Below the pieces are notes generated by a model, which was given only the letters and a program-made list of their open reading frames with translations, searched no databases and was not told the DNA's origin. Below are positions 1 to 8,288 of a stretch of DNA of 64,000 nucleotides, in pieces (position 1 is the first letter of the stretch; each line of letters opens with the position of its first letter). Both the position numbers and the translations under genes were made by a program. The stretch comes from Anaerolineae bacterium (GTDB lineage: Bacteria > Chloroflexota > Anaerolineae > DRVO01). The stretch covers positions 87,934-151,933 of the forward strand of contig JABLXR010000008.1 of the NCBI GenBank assembly GCA_013178015.1. The letters run 5' to 3'.

Positions 1-681
1 CTCCTCCCTTCGATCGAAGGGGATGAGTGCATCTCCCACCTCGGGCCCGTGCACGCGTCGGATGGCATCGAGAAGGCCGCCTCCGACCGTGCGGAGGACT
101 GGGCGCCCGTCCACCGTGAGAGCGAACGATACCTCTGGGTGAGCCACAGCGTAGCGAGACACCAGAGACACGACCTGCTGGGTCTCGGTGGAGGGACGGC
201 GGAGGAAACGGCGGCGAGCGGGAACGTTGGCGAAGAGGTCGCGTACGGTGACCATGGTGCCCCGACCGTGGGCCTCGGGCTGGCTCTCAGGCTTCTGGCC
301 GAAGCGCACCCGCACTCGCGATCCCACCGGCTCACCGCGGTGCCGAGTGGAAAGGGTCACGTCGGAGACGGCAGCGATACTAGCGAGCGCTTCGCCCCGG
401 AATCCCAGGGTACGCAGCCGGTCCAGATCGTCGAGCGAGAGCAGCTTGCTGGTGGCGTGGCGGCGGAAGGCCACTTCGACCTCGGCGGCGGGAATGCCGC
501 AGCCATCGTCCTGCACCGTGATCTCGGTCAGGCCCGCATCGGCCACGTGCACCTCGATCCGCGATGCACCCGAGTCCAGCGAGTTCTCCACCAGTTCCTT
601 GACGACGGACGCGGGCCGTTCGATCACCTCACCGGCGGCGATCTTCTCTACTACTTCGGGCGGCAGCACGCTGATAGGCAT
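1..681 (-). CDS. mutL: DNA mismatch repair protein MutL, N-terminal part (cut by window edge)
   Basis: MutL is the GHKL-type ATPase that links MutS mismatch recognition to downstream endonuclease and excision steps. Reading starts at an ATG at 681 and stays open to base 1, giving 227 residues of the N-terminal ATPase domain; the C-terminal dimerisation domain lies outside the window. Visible GHKL motifs are ENSLDSGA (about residues 32-39), DDGCGIP (58-64) and GFRGEALASI (93-102), then a GT-VTVRDLFANVPARRRF block typical of MutL/PMS1. The gene diverges from the plus-strand gene at 954, and mutS is not in the window. The family call is secure; only completeness is unknown. Confidence 0.95.
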   Translation of the reverse strand, partial: MPISVLPPEVVEKIAAGEVIERPASVVKELVENSLDSGASRIEVHVADAGLTEITVQDDGCGIPAAEVEVAFRRHATSKLLSLDDLDRLRTLGFRGEALASIAAVSDVTLSTRHRGEPVGSRVRVRFGQKPESQPEAHGRGTMVTVRDLFANVPARRRFLRRPSTETQQVVSLVSRYAVAHPEVSFALTVDGRPVLRTVGGGLLDAIRRVHGPEVGDALIPFDRREE

Positions 682-706
682 GGCAGTGGATTATACCCCA
701 GGAGCG

Positions 707-875
707 GGGAATAGGTTACAGGGCACAGGGGATAGGGGACAGTGGGCAGGGGCGTCACGCGGTCGAACCTCACGGGATGGGCACGTCCAGGCACCCCGCT
801 CTCGCCGGCATTGGCCCCTGTCCCCCAGTTCCCCGCAACCTGTAACCTATCCCCTATCCCCTGTAACCTATTCCC
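707..875. repeat. Palindromic interspersed repeat element between mutL and the gene at 954
   Basis: A 17-base sequence at 707-723 recurs as its exact reverse complement at 859-875. The arms extend imperfectly as tracts of GGGGATAGG and GGTTACAGG units (left arm to about 745, right arm from about 814). The centre (746-813) has no obvious repeat. There is no transposase reading frame, so this looks like a non-coding foldback element of the REP/MITE kind; class and mobility are inference. It separates two divergent genes and ends just before the promoter at 886. Confidence 0.7.
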
Positions 876-885
876 TTGCCCGTGT

Positions 886-914
886 TTGTCTGTGGGCTGA
901 GCTAGTGGTAGACT
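886..914 (+). promoter_or_regulatory. Promoter of the 954-3983 gene group
   Basis: TTGTCT at 886-891 and TAGACT at 909-914 are separated by 17 bases, a sigma-70-type arrangement. The -10 hexamer is identical to that of the rpoB promoter at 4058. A start near 921 would leave a leader of about 33 bases containing the CGGAGG ribosome site at 941-946. Confidence 0.6.
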
Positions 915-953
915 GCTTTGTTGGCTGTGAATCAAGACGTCGGAGGATTGTGA

Positions 954-2579
954 GTGCAGGTTCGTCGCACCCAGGACCCGGAGTACTGGCGTAAGTTCAG
1001 GCCCGACGCCGAAGACCTGGAAGCCCTGCGCGAGCTCATCGTGGACGCGAGGCGGCCCGTGGCAACCGACGAGTTGGCGCGGGCGGTCGTTTTTCGGCGC
1101 GTGCACCAGGAACGTGACCGCGTCCGAAGGCTGATGGAGCAGGGCCGGTTCTACCGCCCTGCCGACGCGTATGAGGAAGGCGAGGAGCTGATCTTCCCGG
1201 CGCTCGAGTTCGCGACTGGTGTGGTGACGGCCAAGCGCGAGGGTCATTGGCCAGGACATGCTCCGTTCAAGGTGATCGCCGTTCAGCTGGGCGAGCAGGT
1301 TCGCGAGTTTGCCTCCGAGTACCAGGAGGACCATCCCCTGAACGAGCTCATACGCGGGCCGGGCGAGCTCGAGAGTGCACCTTCGCCGGAGGAGATATAC
1401 CGGGCGCACCGCGGGAGTGTCATGGCAGTGCTGGCCGAGGCAATGGCCGAGAGCGAGATCGGGTTTGTGACCAACGACGGGCTCTGGCTGGTGCGGGAGC
1501 TCATGCCCGAGGTGCATGTCGGCTATCTCAACCTGGCGGAGGCGGTAATCGAGGTCACCTGGGAGCAAGCCCGTGGCACTGATGGAGTCCAGGGGCCTCT
1601 GAGCACGGCCGAGATACTGGAGCAGATCGAGCTGGAAGCGGGTACGCCCGAGATCGCCACCTTTGCTTTGGAGCTGGCTCTGAGTCAGGACGAGCGGTTT
1701 GTGGATGTGGGGAGCGAGGGGGAGCACCTGTGGCTCCTCCACCGGCTGGTGCCGCAGTCCGTGTTGGAGACGCCGGAGCGCCTGCGGTACGAGCCCGTTT
1801 CCTTCAGCATGGAGGCCATACCCACCGAGGCGCTAGGCCTGATCTGGGGTATCCCCGACGAGCTCAGCTCGGTCGGTTCATCGGCTCCGGCTCCTGCCGC
1901 AGGGGAGACAGAGGTGGAGTTTGCCCTTCCCTATCCCCACTGGAGGGCAGGCACGTTGCCTCTGGCCAGTCCGATCACCTCGGTGCTGCCGCGCCGAGAA
2001 GAGGGGATGAGCATCGTCACTTTGGTGGACGAGCAGAACCACGAACGCTTGACTGTGTGGGTCTCCCACAAGGGCGGCTATGCCTCTGGTCTGGCAGAAT
2101 GGTACCAGCGCCACGAGATTCCTTCGGGCGGCTACCTCTCTCTCTCTCGCACGGAAGAGCCCGACGTGCTGCGAGTGGCCTATCGGGCCAAGAGGAGAAC
2201 TCAGCGGGAGTACGTGCGGGTGGCCGTTGTTGCTGACGATCGGCTGGGCTTCGAGATAAGGCGGCAGCCCATGGGCGTGGAATTCGACGAGACCTTGATC
2301 ATGTTGGACGACTCTCGTGAGGCGTCGGACCGGCTATGGCGTCGGACGATGGCGGCGCGTCGCCCGGTGGCGGAGCTGCTTCGGGAGGTCTTCGGCGAGT
2401 TGGCCAAGCTCAGTCCTCAGGGCACAGTGCACTTCAACACTCTGTACTCGGCCGTCAATGTCCTCCGCCGGTGTCCCCCGGAGCCTATCCTGGCGGAGCT
2501 GTCGCTGGACTGGCGCTACGTCGCGGTAGGCAGTGGCTACTTCGCTATGGACGAGCGAGCGGCTTCTCAGGAGCGGTGA
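954..2579 (+). CDS. Uncharacterised 541-residue protein
   Basis: I do not recognise this protein family. It starts at a GTG eight bases after a CGGAGG ribosome site and is preceded by a good promoter, so it is a real expressed gene. The first 250 residues are mostly helical and charged, with two stretches that read like winged-helix segments (about 30-75 and 210-255). The middle (about 320-440) is predicted beta-rich, and the last 80 residues are helical again. No signal peptide, membrane segment, nucleotide-binding loop or cysteine cluster is visible, so it is probably cytoplasmic. It is followed four bases later by another unknown gene and sits two genes upstream of a cytidylate-kinase-like gene and rpoB. 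A nucleic-acid-binding role is only a guess from the helical architecture. Confidence 0.75.
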   Translation: MQVRRTQDPEYWRKFRPDAEDLEALRELIVDARRPVATDELARAVVFRRVHQERDRVRRLMEQGRFYRPADAYEEGEELIFPALEFATGVVTAKREGHWPGHAPFKVIAVQLGEQVREFASEYQEDHPLNELIRGPGELESAPSPEEIYRAHRGSVMAVLAEAMAESEIGFVTNDGLWLVRELMPEVHVGYLNLAEAVIEVTWEQARGTDGVQGPLSTAEILEQIELEAGTPEIATFALELALSQDERFVDVGSEGEHLWLLHRLVPQSVLETPERLRYEPVSFSMEAIPTEALGLIWGIPDELSSVGSSAPAPAAGETEVEFALPYPHWRAGTLPLASPITSVLPRREEGMSIVTLVDEQNHERLTVWVSHKGGYASGLAEWYQRHEIPSGGYLSLSRTEEPDVLRVAYRAKRRTQREYVRVAVVADDRLGFEIRRQPMGVEFDETLIMLDDSREASDRLWRRTMAARRPVAELLREVFGELAKLSPQGTVHFNTLYSAVNVLRRCPPEPILAELSLDWRYVAVGSGYFAMDERAASQER

Positions 2580-2583
2580 GCTA

Positions 2584-3006
2584 ATGCAGGTTAAACCCAC
2601 GGTGCAGACTCGTTTCCAGATAGACCTGGACTGGTGGGAACAGCAGGGGCGCAACTTCCGGGTCGAGCTGTGGCACCATCTCTGCCCCGGCTGTCGCCTC
2701 AGCCTCGCCACTCATAGAGGGACTGAGACCATAGACTGGGTAGACCCGGAGACGGCGGAGGTGCATCGGGTGGATGGCCTCTGGCACAGCCTTCGGACTT
2801 GCTGCGCCGAGCGGCCCGAGTTCGTCGCCAGCGACACGAGCTTGATGACGGCAGTCTTCCGGCTGTTTCTCGCCAACGGTAACAGTCCCCTGTCCCCGCT
2901 CGAGATCTGGCAGCGATTGGCGCGGAGGGATCCAGAGACGATTCTGCGGTTGCTGGTGCGCGGCCGTTCGTATTACGGTATCCGCGCCACCGATGCCGAT
3001 AACTGA
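2584..3006 (+). CDS. Uncharacterised 140-residue cysteine-containing protein
   Basis: The ATG at 2584 follows the stop of the previous gene by four bases, with a purine-rich ribosome site inside that gene's end, so the two are probably co-translated. The protein has CPGC at residues 34-37 and a CC pair at 73-74. Together these could form a structural zinc site, but the pattern is incomplete for a classical zinc ribbon. It is otherwise soluble and rich in W and R. I do not know the family. Its pairing with the 541-residue protein suggests the two products work together; that is inference from spacing only. Confidence 0.7.
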   Translation: MQVKPTVQTRFQIDLDWWEQQGRNFRVELWHHLCPGCRLSLATHRGTETIDWVDPETAEVHRVDGLWHSLRTCCAERPEFVASDTSLMTAVFRLFLANGNSPLSPLEIWQRLARRDPETILRLLVRGRSYYGIRATDADN

Positions 3007-3014
3007 GTGTGTAG

Positions 3015-3245
3015 ATGCCTCTGTATGAGTATGCTTGCCAGACGTGCGGCGCCCGGTTCGAGCGCGTCTGCAGCGCTGCCCGGGCGGATGAGCCGGCAGC
3101 GTGTCAGAGCTGTGGCGGGACCGAGGTCCGACGGCTCTTGTCACGCTTCGCGGCCTTCAGCAAAGGTTCTGCAGGGAGCCACGCCGTCGGGGGCGGGTGT
3201 GGGTCCTGTGCCGGGGGCAATTGCGCCACCTGTAGAACCAGCTGA
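3015..3245 (+). CDS. FmdB-type zinc ribbon protein
   Basis: This 76-residue protein begins MPLYEYACQTCG and has a second pair C-x2-C about 20 residues later (CQSCGG), the Cys4 pattern of the FmdB/CxxC-CxxC-SSSS family of small regulatory or binding zinc ribbons. The tail is rich in glycine and cysteine (GGGCGSCAGGNC), common in this family. It starts nine bases after the previous stop and belongs to the same transcription unit. The biochemical role of the family is poorly known; a regulatory function is customary annotation, not something shown here. Confidence 0.85.
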   Translation: MPLYEYACQTCGARFERVCSAARADEPAACQSCGGTEVRRLLSRFAAFSKGSAGSHAVGGGCGSCAGGNCATCRTS

Positions 3246-3365
3246 GACTTCACGCGGACGTGAGCCCCGTCAGAGCGGGCCCTGACCGAAGGTGCGGAGG
3301 CCAGTTCTGACCCAGGGGAGCGCCCACCAGGGTGGTCCCGTCGCTTTCCCGGGAGGCAAGAGGCG

Positions 3366-3983
3366 ATGGCCGTGGTGACCATTTCCCGAGAGACCGGTAG
3401 CGAGGGCGATGCCATTGGTGAGGAGGTAGCGCGGGAGCTGGGAGTCAGGTACGTCGGCAGGGAGATCATCGAGGAAGCTGCCCGGCAGGGCGGGCTGCCA
3501 CAGGAAGTGCTTGATGCCAAGGAGAGGGAGGCGGCTCAGGAGAGGACCTTCTCCTCGAGCGACATGGTAGGGCTGGTGCGGCGTAGCCAAGCGGGGAGGC
3601 GACAGCAATTGGCGGACTCCCTCTACTTGGAGTATGTGAGCCAGGCGATCCGGGAGCTGGCGAGCCAGCCTTGCGTGATCGCTGGCCGAGGCTCTCAATT
3701 TGTGCTCCAGGACCGCCCGGACGCGCTGCATGTGCACATCTACGCCCCGGAGGCAGTGCGCGTTGCCCGAGTGATGCAGAGCCAGCAAGTCTCCAGGGAG
3801 GCCGCTCAACGTGTCGTGCGCTCAGGAGACGCGGAACGGGCCGGGTACATCAAGCGCTACTACAACAACGCTAATTGGCGGAATCCCGATTACTACAACC
3901 TGATGGTGGATACTGGAAGGATCGCGCCCGCGGTAGCGGTTCAGATCATCTTGGCCGCGGCTAGATCGCTCGACTCAGCCTGA
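3366..3983 (+). CDS. Cytidylate-kinase-like protein
   Basis: The 205-residue protein opens MAVVTISRETGSEGDAIG, the degenerate P-loop region of the cytidylate-kinase-like family (Pfam Cytidylate_kin2). The AGRGSQFVLQ motif near residue 104 and a terminal YYNLMVDTGR block are also typical. True CMP kinases phosphorylate CMP and dCMP; members of this sister family are uncharacterised and the substrate should be left open. A 120-base gap separates it from the FmdB gene, and GGGAGG at 3350-3355 is its ribosome site. It is the last gene before the rpoB promoter. Confidence 0.8.
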   Translation: MAVVTISRETGSEGDAIGEEVARELGVRYVGREIIEEAARQGGLPQEVLDAKEREAAQERTFSSSDMVGLVRRSQAGRRQQLADSLYLEYVSQAIRELASQPCVIAGRGSQFVLQDRPDALHVHIYAPEAVRVARVMQSQQVSREAAQRVVRSGDAERAGYIKRYYNNANWRNPDYYNLMVDTGRIAPAVAVQIILAAARSLDSA

Positions 3984-4034
3984 TGGGATTGCGGGCGCGG
4001 ACGACGAGGGGCAGAGCCGCACCTGCTGCTGGTT

Positions 4035-4063
4035 TTGACAACCGTCTGGCCCTATGGTAGACT
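4035..4063 (+). promoter_or_regulatory. rpoBC promoter
   Basis: A perfect TTGACA -35 box (4035-4040) and TAGACT -10 box (4058-4063) stand 17 bases apart. This is the best sigma-70-type promoter in the window and fits the need for strong rpoBC transcription. A start near 4070 leaves a leader of about 370 bases before rpoB. Confidence 0.8.
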
Positions 4064-4437
4064 AACAACTTGGTATCGGAGCGGTCTAAGCACGGTGGGC
4101 TGGGCCAGGCTGGGTCTCGCGGGCGACTCATACACAAGCAGTGCCTACAGGTGGTGTGGCACGACACTCCTATTGTATCCCCTTTCCAGTGGTGCCATCA
4201 AGTAGAAACGGAATCCAACTTCGCGCGGCGCTCGCAGTCGAGCGCTGCTTGACGTTGCCCTGACGCTTTGGCGCAGGGCCGCGCGTGTCTGCTCAGGCCG
4301 CGTGGGATGGCTTGGGCACCTTCGCTTCGGAGGTAGCTCGCTCGTTCTTTGCCGGAGCGTGCGACCGGAGAACACCCGGCCGGACCGGGTCCATGTGGGA
4401 CCAGCTGCGTTCCCTTCTGGAAGGAGAATTGGCGACT
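4064..4437 (+). promoter_or_regulatory. Long rpoB leader with two hairpins
   Basis: The region between the rpoB promoter and the start codon holds no convincing gene. It contains a perfect 7-bp hairpin with a four-base loop (stems 4228-4234 and 4239-4245) and a 6-bp hairpin with a five-base loop (stems 4374-4379 and 4385-4390), the second ending about 47 bases before the ATG. Neither is followed by a T-run, so they do not look like intrinsic terminators. Attenuation, autogenous control or processing are possible readings. Confidence 0.5.
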
Positions 4438-7400
4438 ATGTTTGACTCTCGCAACGGCAATCGCAAGTCCTACAGCAAGATCCACGAAGCCCTGGCGCTT
4501 CCTCCTTTGATTGAGGTGCAGAGGGAGTCGTTCGACTGGCTGGCTAGGGAAGGGCTGCGAGATCTGTTTGATGAGGTCTCTCCCATAGTAAGCTTCAATA
4601 AGCAACTTGAGCTGCATTTCGGTGACTATCGCTTCGGCGAGCCGACCTACGATGAAGCCCAGTGTCGCGAGCGAGACATGACCTATGCGGCCCCGCTCTG
4701 GGTGCGGACCCGGTTGGTGAACCGGGAGACGGGTGAGATCTCGGAACAGGAAGTCTTCATGGGCGACTTCCCGCTCATGACCGAGAACGGCACCTTCATC
4801 GTCAACGGTGCCGAGCGGGTGGTGGTATCTCAGCTAATTCGCTCTCCGGGGTGCTACTTCACCATAGAGGAGGATCGCACCACGGGCCGCAACCTGTGCA
4901 TGGCCAAGCTAATCCCTGACCGGGGGGCCTGGCTGGAGTTTGAGACCAGTCGCCGTGACATCCTTTCGGTCAAGGTGGACCGAAAGCGCAAGCTCCCGGT
5001 AACCCTGCTCCTGCGGGCCTTGGGCGTGGTGGAAGACGGTCTGCTGGATAGCCCGATCAAGGAAGGCACGGACGAGGAGCTTCTGGCTCTCTTCGAGGAT
5101 GCCAACGTGTCGGAGGAGCACGACTACGTCGTAGCTACCATCGAGCGCGATCCCACTAAGTCGGCCTCCGAAGCGGTGATGGAGTTCTACCGTCGTCTGC
5201 GCCCGGGTGACCCGGTTACGGCGGACAACGCGCGCAGCTTTCTGCAGGGCCTGCTGTTCGACCCGCGGCGCTACGATCTGAGCCGAGTGGGCCGCTATAT
5301 GCTCAACCGACGCCTCCGGCCGAGCAGCTCTGAGGCTCGTCGCACGTTGATCAAGGACGACTTGGTGGCCATCGTGCGCCGCATGATCCAGCTCAATAAC
5401 GGAGACGGCCAGGCGGACGACATAGACCATTTGGGCAATCGCCGGGTGAAGACAGTAGGGGAGCTGATCCAGAACCACCTCCGCATCGGGCTGCTGCGCA
5501 TGGAGCGCGTCGTCCGGGAGCGAATGAGCATTCGCGACCCCGAGCGACTGACGCCGGTGTCGCTGGTCAATATCCGGCCTGTCGTAGCCGCCATGCGCGA
5601 GTTCTTCGGGGGCAGCCAGCTCTCCCAGTTCATGGACCAGACCAACCCCCTGGCGGAGCTCAACAACAAGCGCCGGTTGTCGGCATTGGGGCCGGGCGGG
5701 CTGCACCGTGATCGGGCCGGGTTCGACGTCCGCGACGTGCATCACAGCCACTACGGTCGCATCTGTCCCATCGAGACCCCCGAGGGCCCGAACATTGGGC
5801 TCATCGGGTCATTGGCAACTTTCGGGCGGGTGAACGAGTACGGGTTCGTGGAGACTCCGTACCGCAAGGTCGTGAACCGCGTCGCCAACTCGCTCGACCT
5901 GATGGTGGGCGAGATCCTACGGGAGGACGTCGTTCACGAAGGCGAGACCATTGCCCGGGCTGGGCAGGAGATAGACGAGGACTTGGCGCTCCGTCTGGCG
6001 CAGCTGCCGCGGGAGGAGTTCCTCATCCGGCCACGGGTGACCGATCAGATAGAGTACTTGAGCGCCGACGATGAGGAGAAGTACGTCATCGCCCAGGCGA
6101 ACGCTCCCCTGGATGAGCATGGGCGGTTCGTGGAAGACCGCGTGGACACTCGTCAGGGTGCCAACTATGCCATGCAGCCCATAGAGCGGGTGGCGTACAT
6201 GGACGTATCCCCCAAGCAGGTGGTGGGGGTATCGGCGGCACTGATCCCGTTTCTAGAGCACGATGACGCCAACCGCGCCCTAATGGGCTCTAACATGCAG
6301 CGCCAGGCAGTGCCGCTTCTGCAGCCTGACGCGCCCCTGGTAGGCACAGGTGTGGAGACGCGCGCGGCCCAGGACTCGGGGCAGGTACTGCTGGCCCAGG
6401 AGGACGGAGAGGTAATCTCGGTCACTGGCGAGCGGATAGTAGTCCTGTCGGGTTCGGGCCAGGAGATCGAGTACCCGCTGCGCCGGTTCCGCCGCAGTAA
6501 CCAGAGCACCTGCATCGACCAGCGCCCCATTGTGGAGAAGGGCCAGCGAGTCTCTCGTGGCCAGCCTCTCGCTGACAGCTCCTCCACCTGCAGGGGCGAA
6601 CTGGCTCTGGGGCAGAACGTGCTGGTGGCCTTCATCTCGTGGGAGGGCGGCAACTACGAGGACGCCATACTGATCTCGGAGGAGCTCGTACGCCAGGATA
6701 AGTACACCTCCATCCACATAGAGAAGCACGAGATCGAAGCGCGAGACACGAAGCTCGGGCCGGAGGAGATCACTCGCGACATCCCCAACGTGGGCGAGGA
6801 AGCCCTGAAGGACCTGGACGAAGAGGGCATTGTGCGCATCGGCGCCGAAGTGGGCCCGGGCGACATCCTCGTGGGCAAGATCACCCCTAAGGGCGAGACG
6901 GAGCTGACCCCGGAGGAGAAGCTTCTGCGCGCCATCTTCGGCGAGAAGGCGCGAGAGGTGAAGGACTCTTCCCTCAGGCTGCCCCACGGCGAGAAGGGGA
7001 AGGTAGTGGACGTCAAGGTCTTCACCCGCGAGGAGCACCGTGACCTCCCCGCAGGGGTGGACAAGATGGTGCGGGTGAGCGTGGCCCAGCGGCGGAAGCT
7101 CACCGAGGGCGACAAGATGTCCGGTCGTCACGGTAACAAGGGAGTGGTATCGCGCATCGTGCCCATCGCGGACATGCCGTTTCTCGAGGACGGGACGGCC
7201 GTTCAGATCATCCTGAATCCCCTGGGCGTACCCGGGCGCATGAACATTGGGCAGATCATGGAGACGCACCTGGGCTGGGCTGCGAACCGCCTGGGCTTCC
7301 AGGCCATCACCCCGGTATTCGACGGGGCGAGCGAACGCGAGATAGCGGCCGAGCTGGCTCGCGCTTACCTGGTTGACCGGGCCTGGCGCGATGTGGGTGA

Positions 7401-8286
7401 GCCAGCCTGGGAATGGGCCCGGGCGCAGGGCTACGCCGAAAGCGATTTCGAAGACGATAGTGAGGTACGCCAGGTCTATGCCGCGGCCAACTACCACGGT
7501 TACGACTGGGAGCGGATCCTGCGCGACCCGGCCTACAGTCGTGACGCCATCCTGAGGGAGTGGTTGCGGGCCAGGGGATACGAGCCGGATTCGGTGCTCA
7601 TCAGCTCGGAAGAGACAGATCAGGCCCGTCGGGCCGCGGCCGACGAGCTGGCCCGCACGATCTGCTGGCGAACATGGATCGAGGAACGCGGGTACGATGC
7701 GGCAGACATCCCCGACGACCAGCTGGAGGAGCGGGCGCGCGAGGTGCAGGCGGAGACGGGGTGGCCGGTGCCTACTACGGGCAAGATGAGGCTCTATGAC
7801 GGCAAGACTGGTGAGCCCTTCGACCAGCCGGTGACCGTGGGCTACATCAACATGATGAAGCTGGTGCACTTGGTGGAGGACAAGGTGCATGCCCGTTCGA
7901 CGGGGCCCTACTCGCTAGTGACCCAGCAGCCCCTCGGGGGCAAGGCCCAATTCGGTGGGCAGCGATTCGGAGAGATGGAGGTCTGGGCCCTGGAGGCTTA
8001 CGGCGCGGCCTACACCTTACAGGAGATGCTGACCATCAAGTCCGATGACGTGACCGGCCGCGTCAAGACTTACGAGGCCATCGTGAAGGGCGAGCCCATC
8101 GAGCCGCCGGGAGTGCCGGAGTCGTTTCGAGTGCTGGTGAAGGAGATGCAGAGTCTGGGGCTGTCCATCCAGGTGTTCGACGAGAAGGGGCAGACCATCG
8201 AGTTCGGCAAGGAGCAGCCGGAAGAACGCGTGCCGCGTCTGCCGGGTGGCCTCACCGGGCTGCCGGGGCTAATGAGGGGAGGATAG
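4438..8286 (+). CDS. rpoB: DNA-directed RNA polymerase subunit beta
   Basis: The 1282-residue beta subunit forms the active-site cleft with beta-prime. The ATG at 4438 is chosen because AAGGAG lies 11 bases upstream and [15 protein letters not shown] fits the family start; an in-frame GTG at 4285 would add an unsupported extension. Recognisable blocks include the rifampicin pocket ([18 protein letters not shown] around residues 395-408), [19 protein letters not shown], and [10 protein letters not shown] near 890. In the rifampicin pocket the residue equivalent to E. coli His526 is Asn (codon 5665-5667). Between PVFDGA and the [15 protein letters not shown] block there is an insertion of roughly 135 residues built from three W-x2-W-type repeats. 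rpoC follows after two bases. rplKAJL are not upstream, unlike the common arrangement. Confidence 0.98.
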   Translation: MFDSRNGNRKSYSKIHEALALPPLIEVQRESFDWLAREGLRDLFDEVSPIVSFNKQLELHFGDYRFGEPTYDEAQCRERDMTYAAPLWVRTRLVNRETGEISEQEVFMGDFPLMTENGTFIVNGAERVVVSQLIRSPGCYFTIEEDRTTGRNLCMAKLIPDRGAWLEFETSRRDILSVKVDRKRKLPVTLLLRALGVVEDGLLDSPIKEGTDEELLALFEDANVSEEHDYVVATIERDPTKSASEAVMEFYRRLRPGDPVTADNARSFLQGLLFDPRRYDLSRVGRYMLNRRLRPSSSEARRTLIKDDLVAIVRRMIQLNNGDGQADDIDHLGNRRVKTVGELIQNHLRIGLLRMERVVRERMSIRDPERLTPVSLVNIRPVVAAMREFFGGSQLSQFMDQTNPLAELNNKRRLSALGPGGLHRDRAGFDVRDVHHSHYGRICPIETPEGPNIGLIGSLATFGRVNEYGFVETPYRKVVNRVANSLDLMVGEILREDVVHEGETIARAGQEIDEDLALRLAQLPREEFLIRPRVTDQIEYLSADDEEKYVIAQANAPLDEHGRFVEDRVDTRQGANYAMQPIERVAYMDVSPKQVVGVSAALIPFLEHDDANRALMGSNMQRQAVPLLQPDAPLVGTGVETRAAQDSGQVLLAQEDGEVISVTGERIVVLSGSGQEIEYPLRRFRRSNQSTCIDQRPIVEKGQRVSRGQPLADSSSTCRGELALGQNVLVAFISWEGGNYEDAILISEELVRQDKYTSIHIEKHEIEARDTKLGPEEITRDIPNVGEEALKDLDEEGIVRIGAEVGPGDILVGKITPKGETELTPEEKLLRAIFGEKAREVKDSSLRLPHGEKGKVVDVKVFTREEHRDLPAGVDKMVRVSVAQRRKLTEGDKMSGRHGNKGVVSRIVPIADMPFLEDGTAVQIILNPLGVPGRMNIGQIMETHLGWAANRLGFQAITPVFDGASEREIAAELARAYLVDRAWRDVGEPAWEWARAQGYAESDFEDDSEVRQVYAAANYHGYDWERILRDPAYSRDAILREWLRARGYEPDSVLISSEETDQARRAAADELARTICWRTWIEERGYDAADIPDDQLEERAREVQAETGWPVPTTGKMRLYDGKTGEPFDQPVTVGYINMMKLVHLVEDKVHARSTGPYSLVTQQPLGGKAQFGGQRFGEMEVWALEAYGAAYTLQEMLTIKSDDVTGRVKTYEAIVKGEPIEPPGVPESFRVLVKEMQSLGLSIQVFDEKGQTIEFGKEQPEERVPRLPGGLTGLPGLMRGG

Positions 8287-8288
8287 CT

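Noticed and set aside
188..994. A 268-residue plus-strand frame antisense to mutL
   Set aside because: Arginine/serine-rich composition and complete overlap with the clear MutL frame mark it as a shadow.
651..1742. A 363-residue minus-strand open frame across the repeat and the gene at 954
   Set aside because: It is antisense to a gene with a good promoter and ribosome site, runs through the palindromic repeat and resembles no family; a GC-rich shadow frame.
3329..3340. AGGGTGGTCCCG resembling the T-box antiterminator core
   Set aside because: It differs from the consensus AGGGTGGNACCGCG, the leader is only 120 bases with no stem I or terminator, and the downstream gene is not an aminoacyl-tRNA synthetase or amino acid gene.
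4285..4437. N-terminal extension of rpoB from GTG 4285
   Set aside because: No family resemblance and no ribosome site at 4285; ATG 4438 has both.
6280..7890. A 536-residue minus-strand frame inside rpoB
   Set aside because: Histidine/leucine-rich antisense frame typical of high-GC coding sequence; fully explained by rpoB codon bias.
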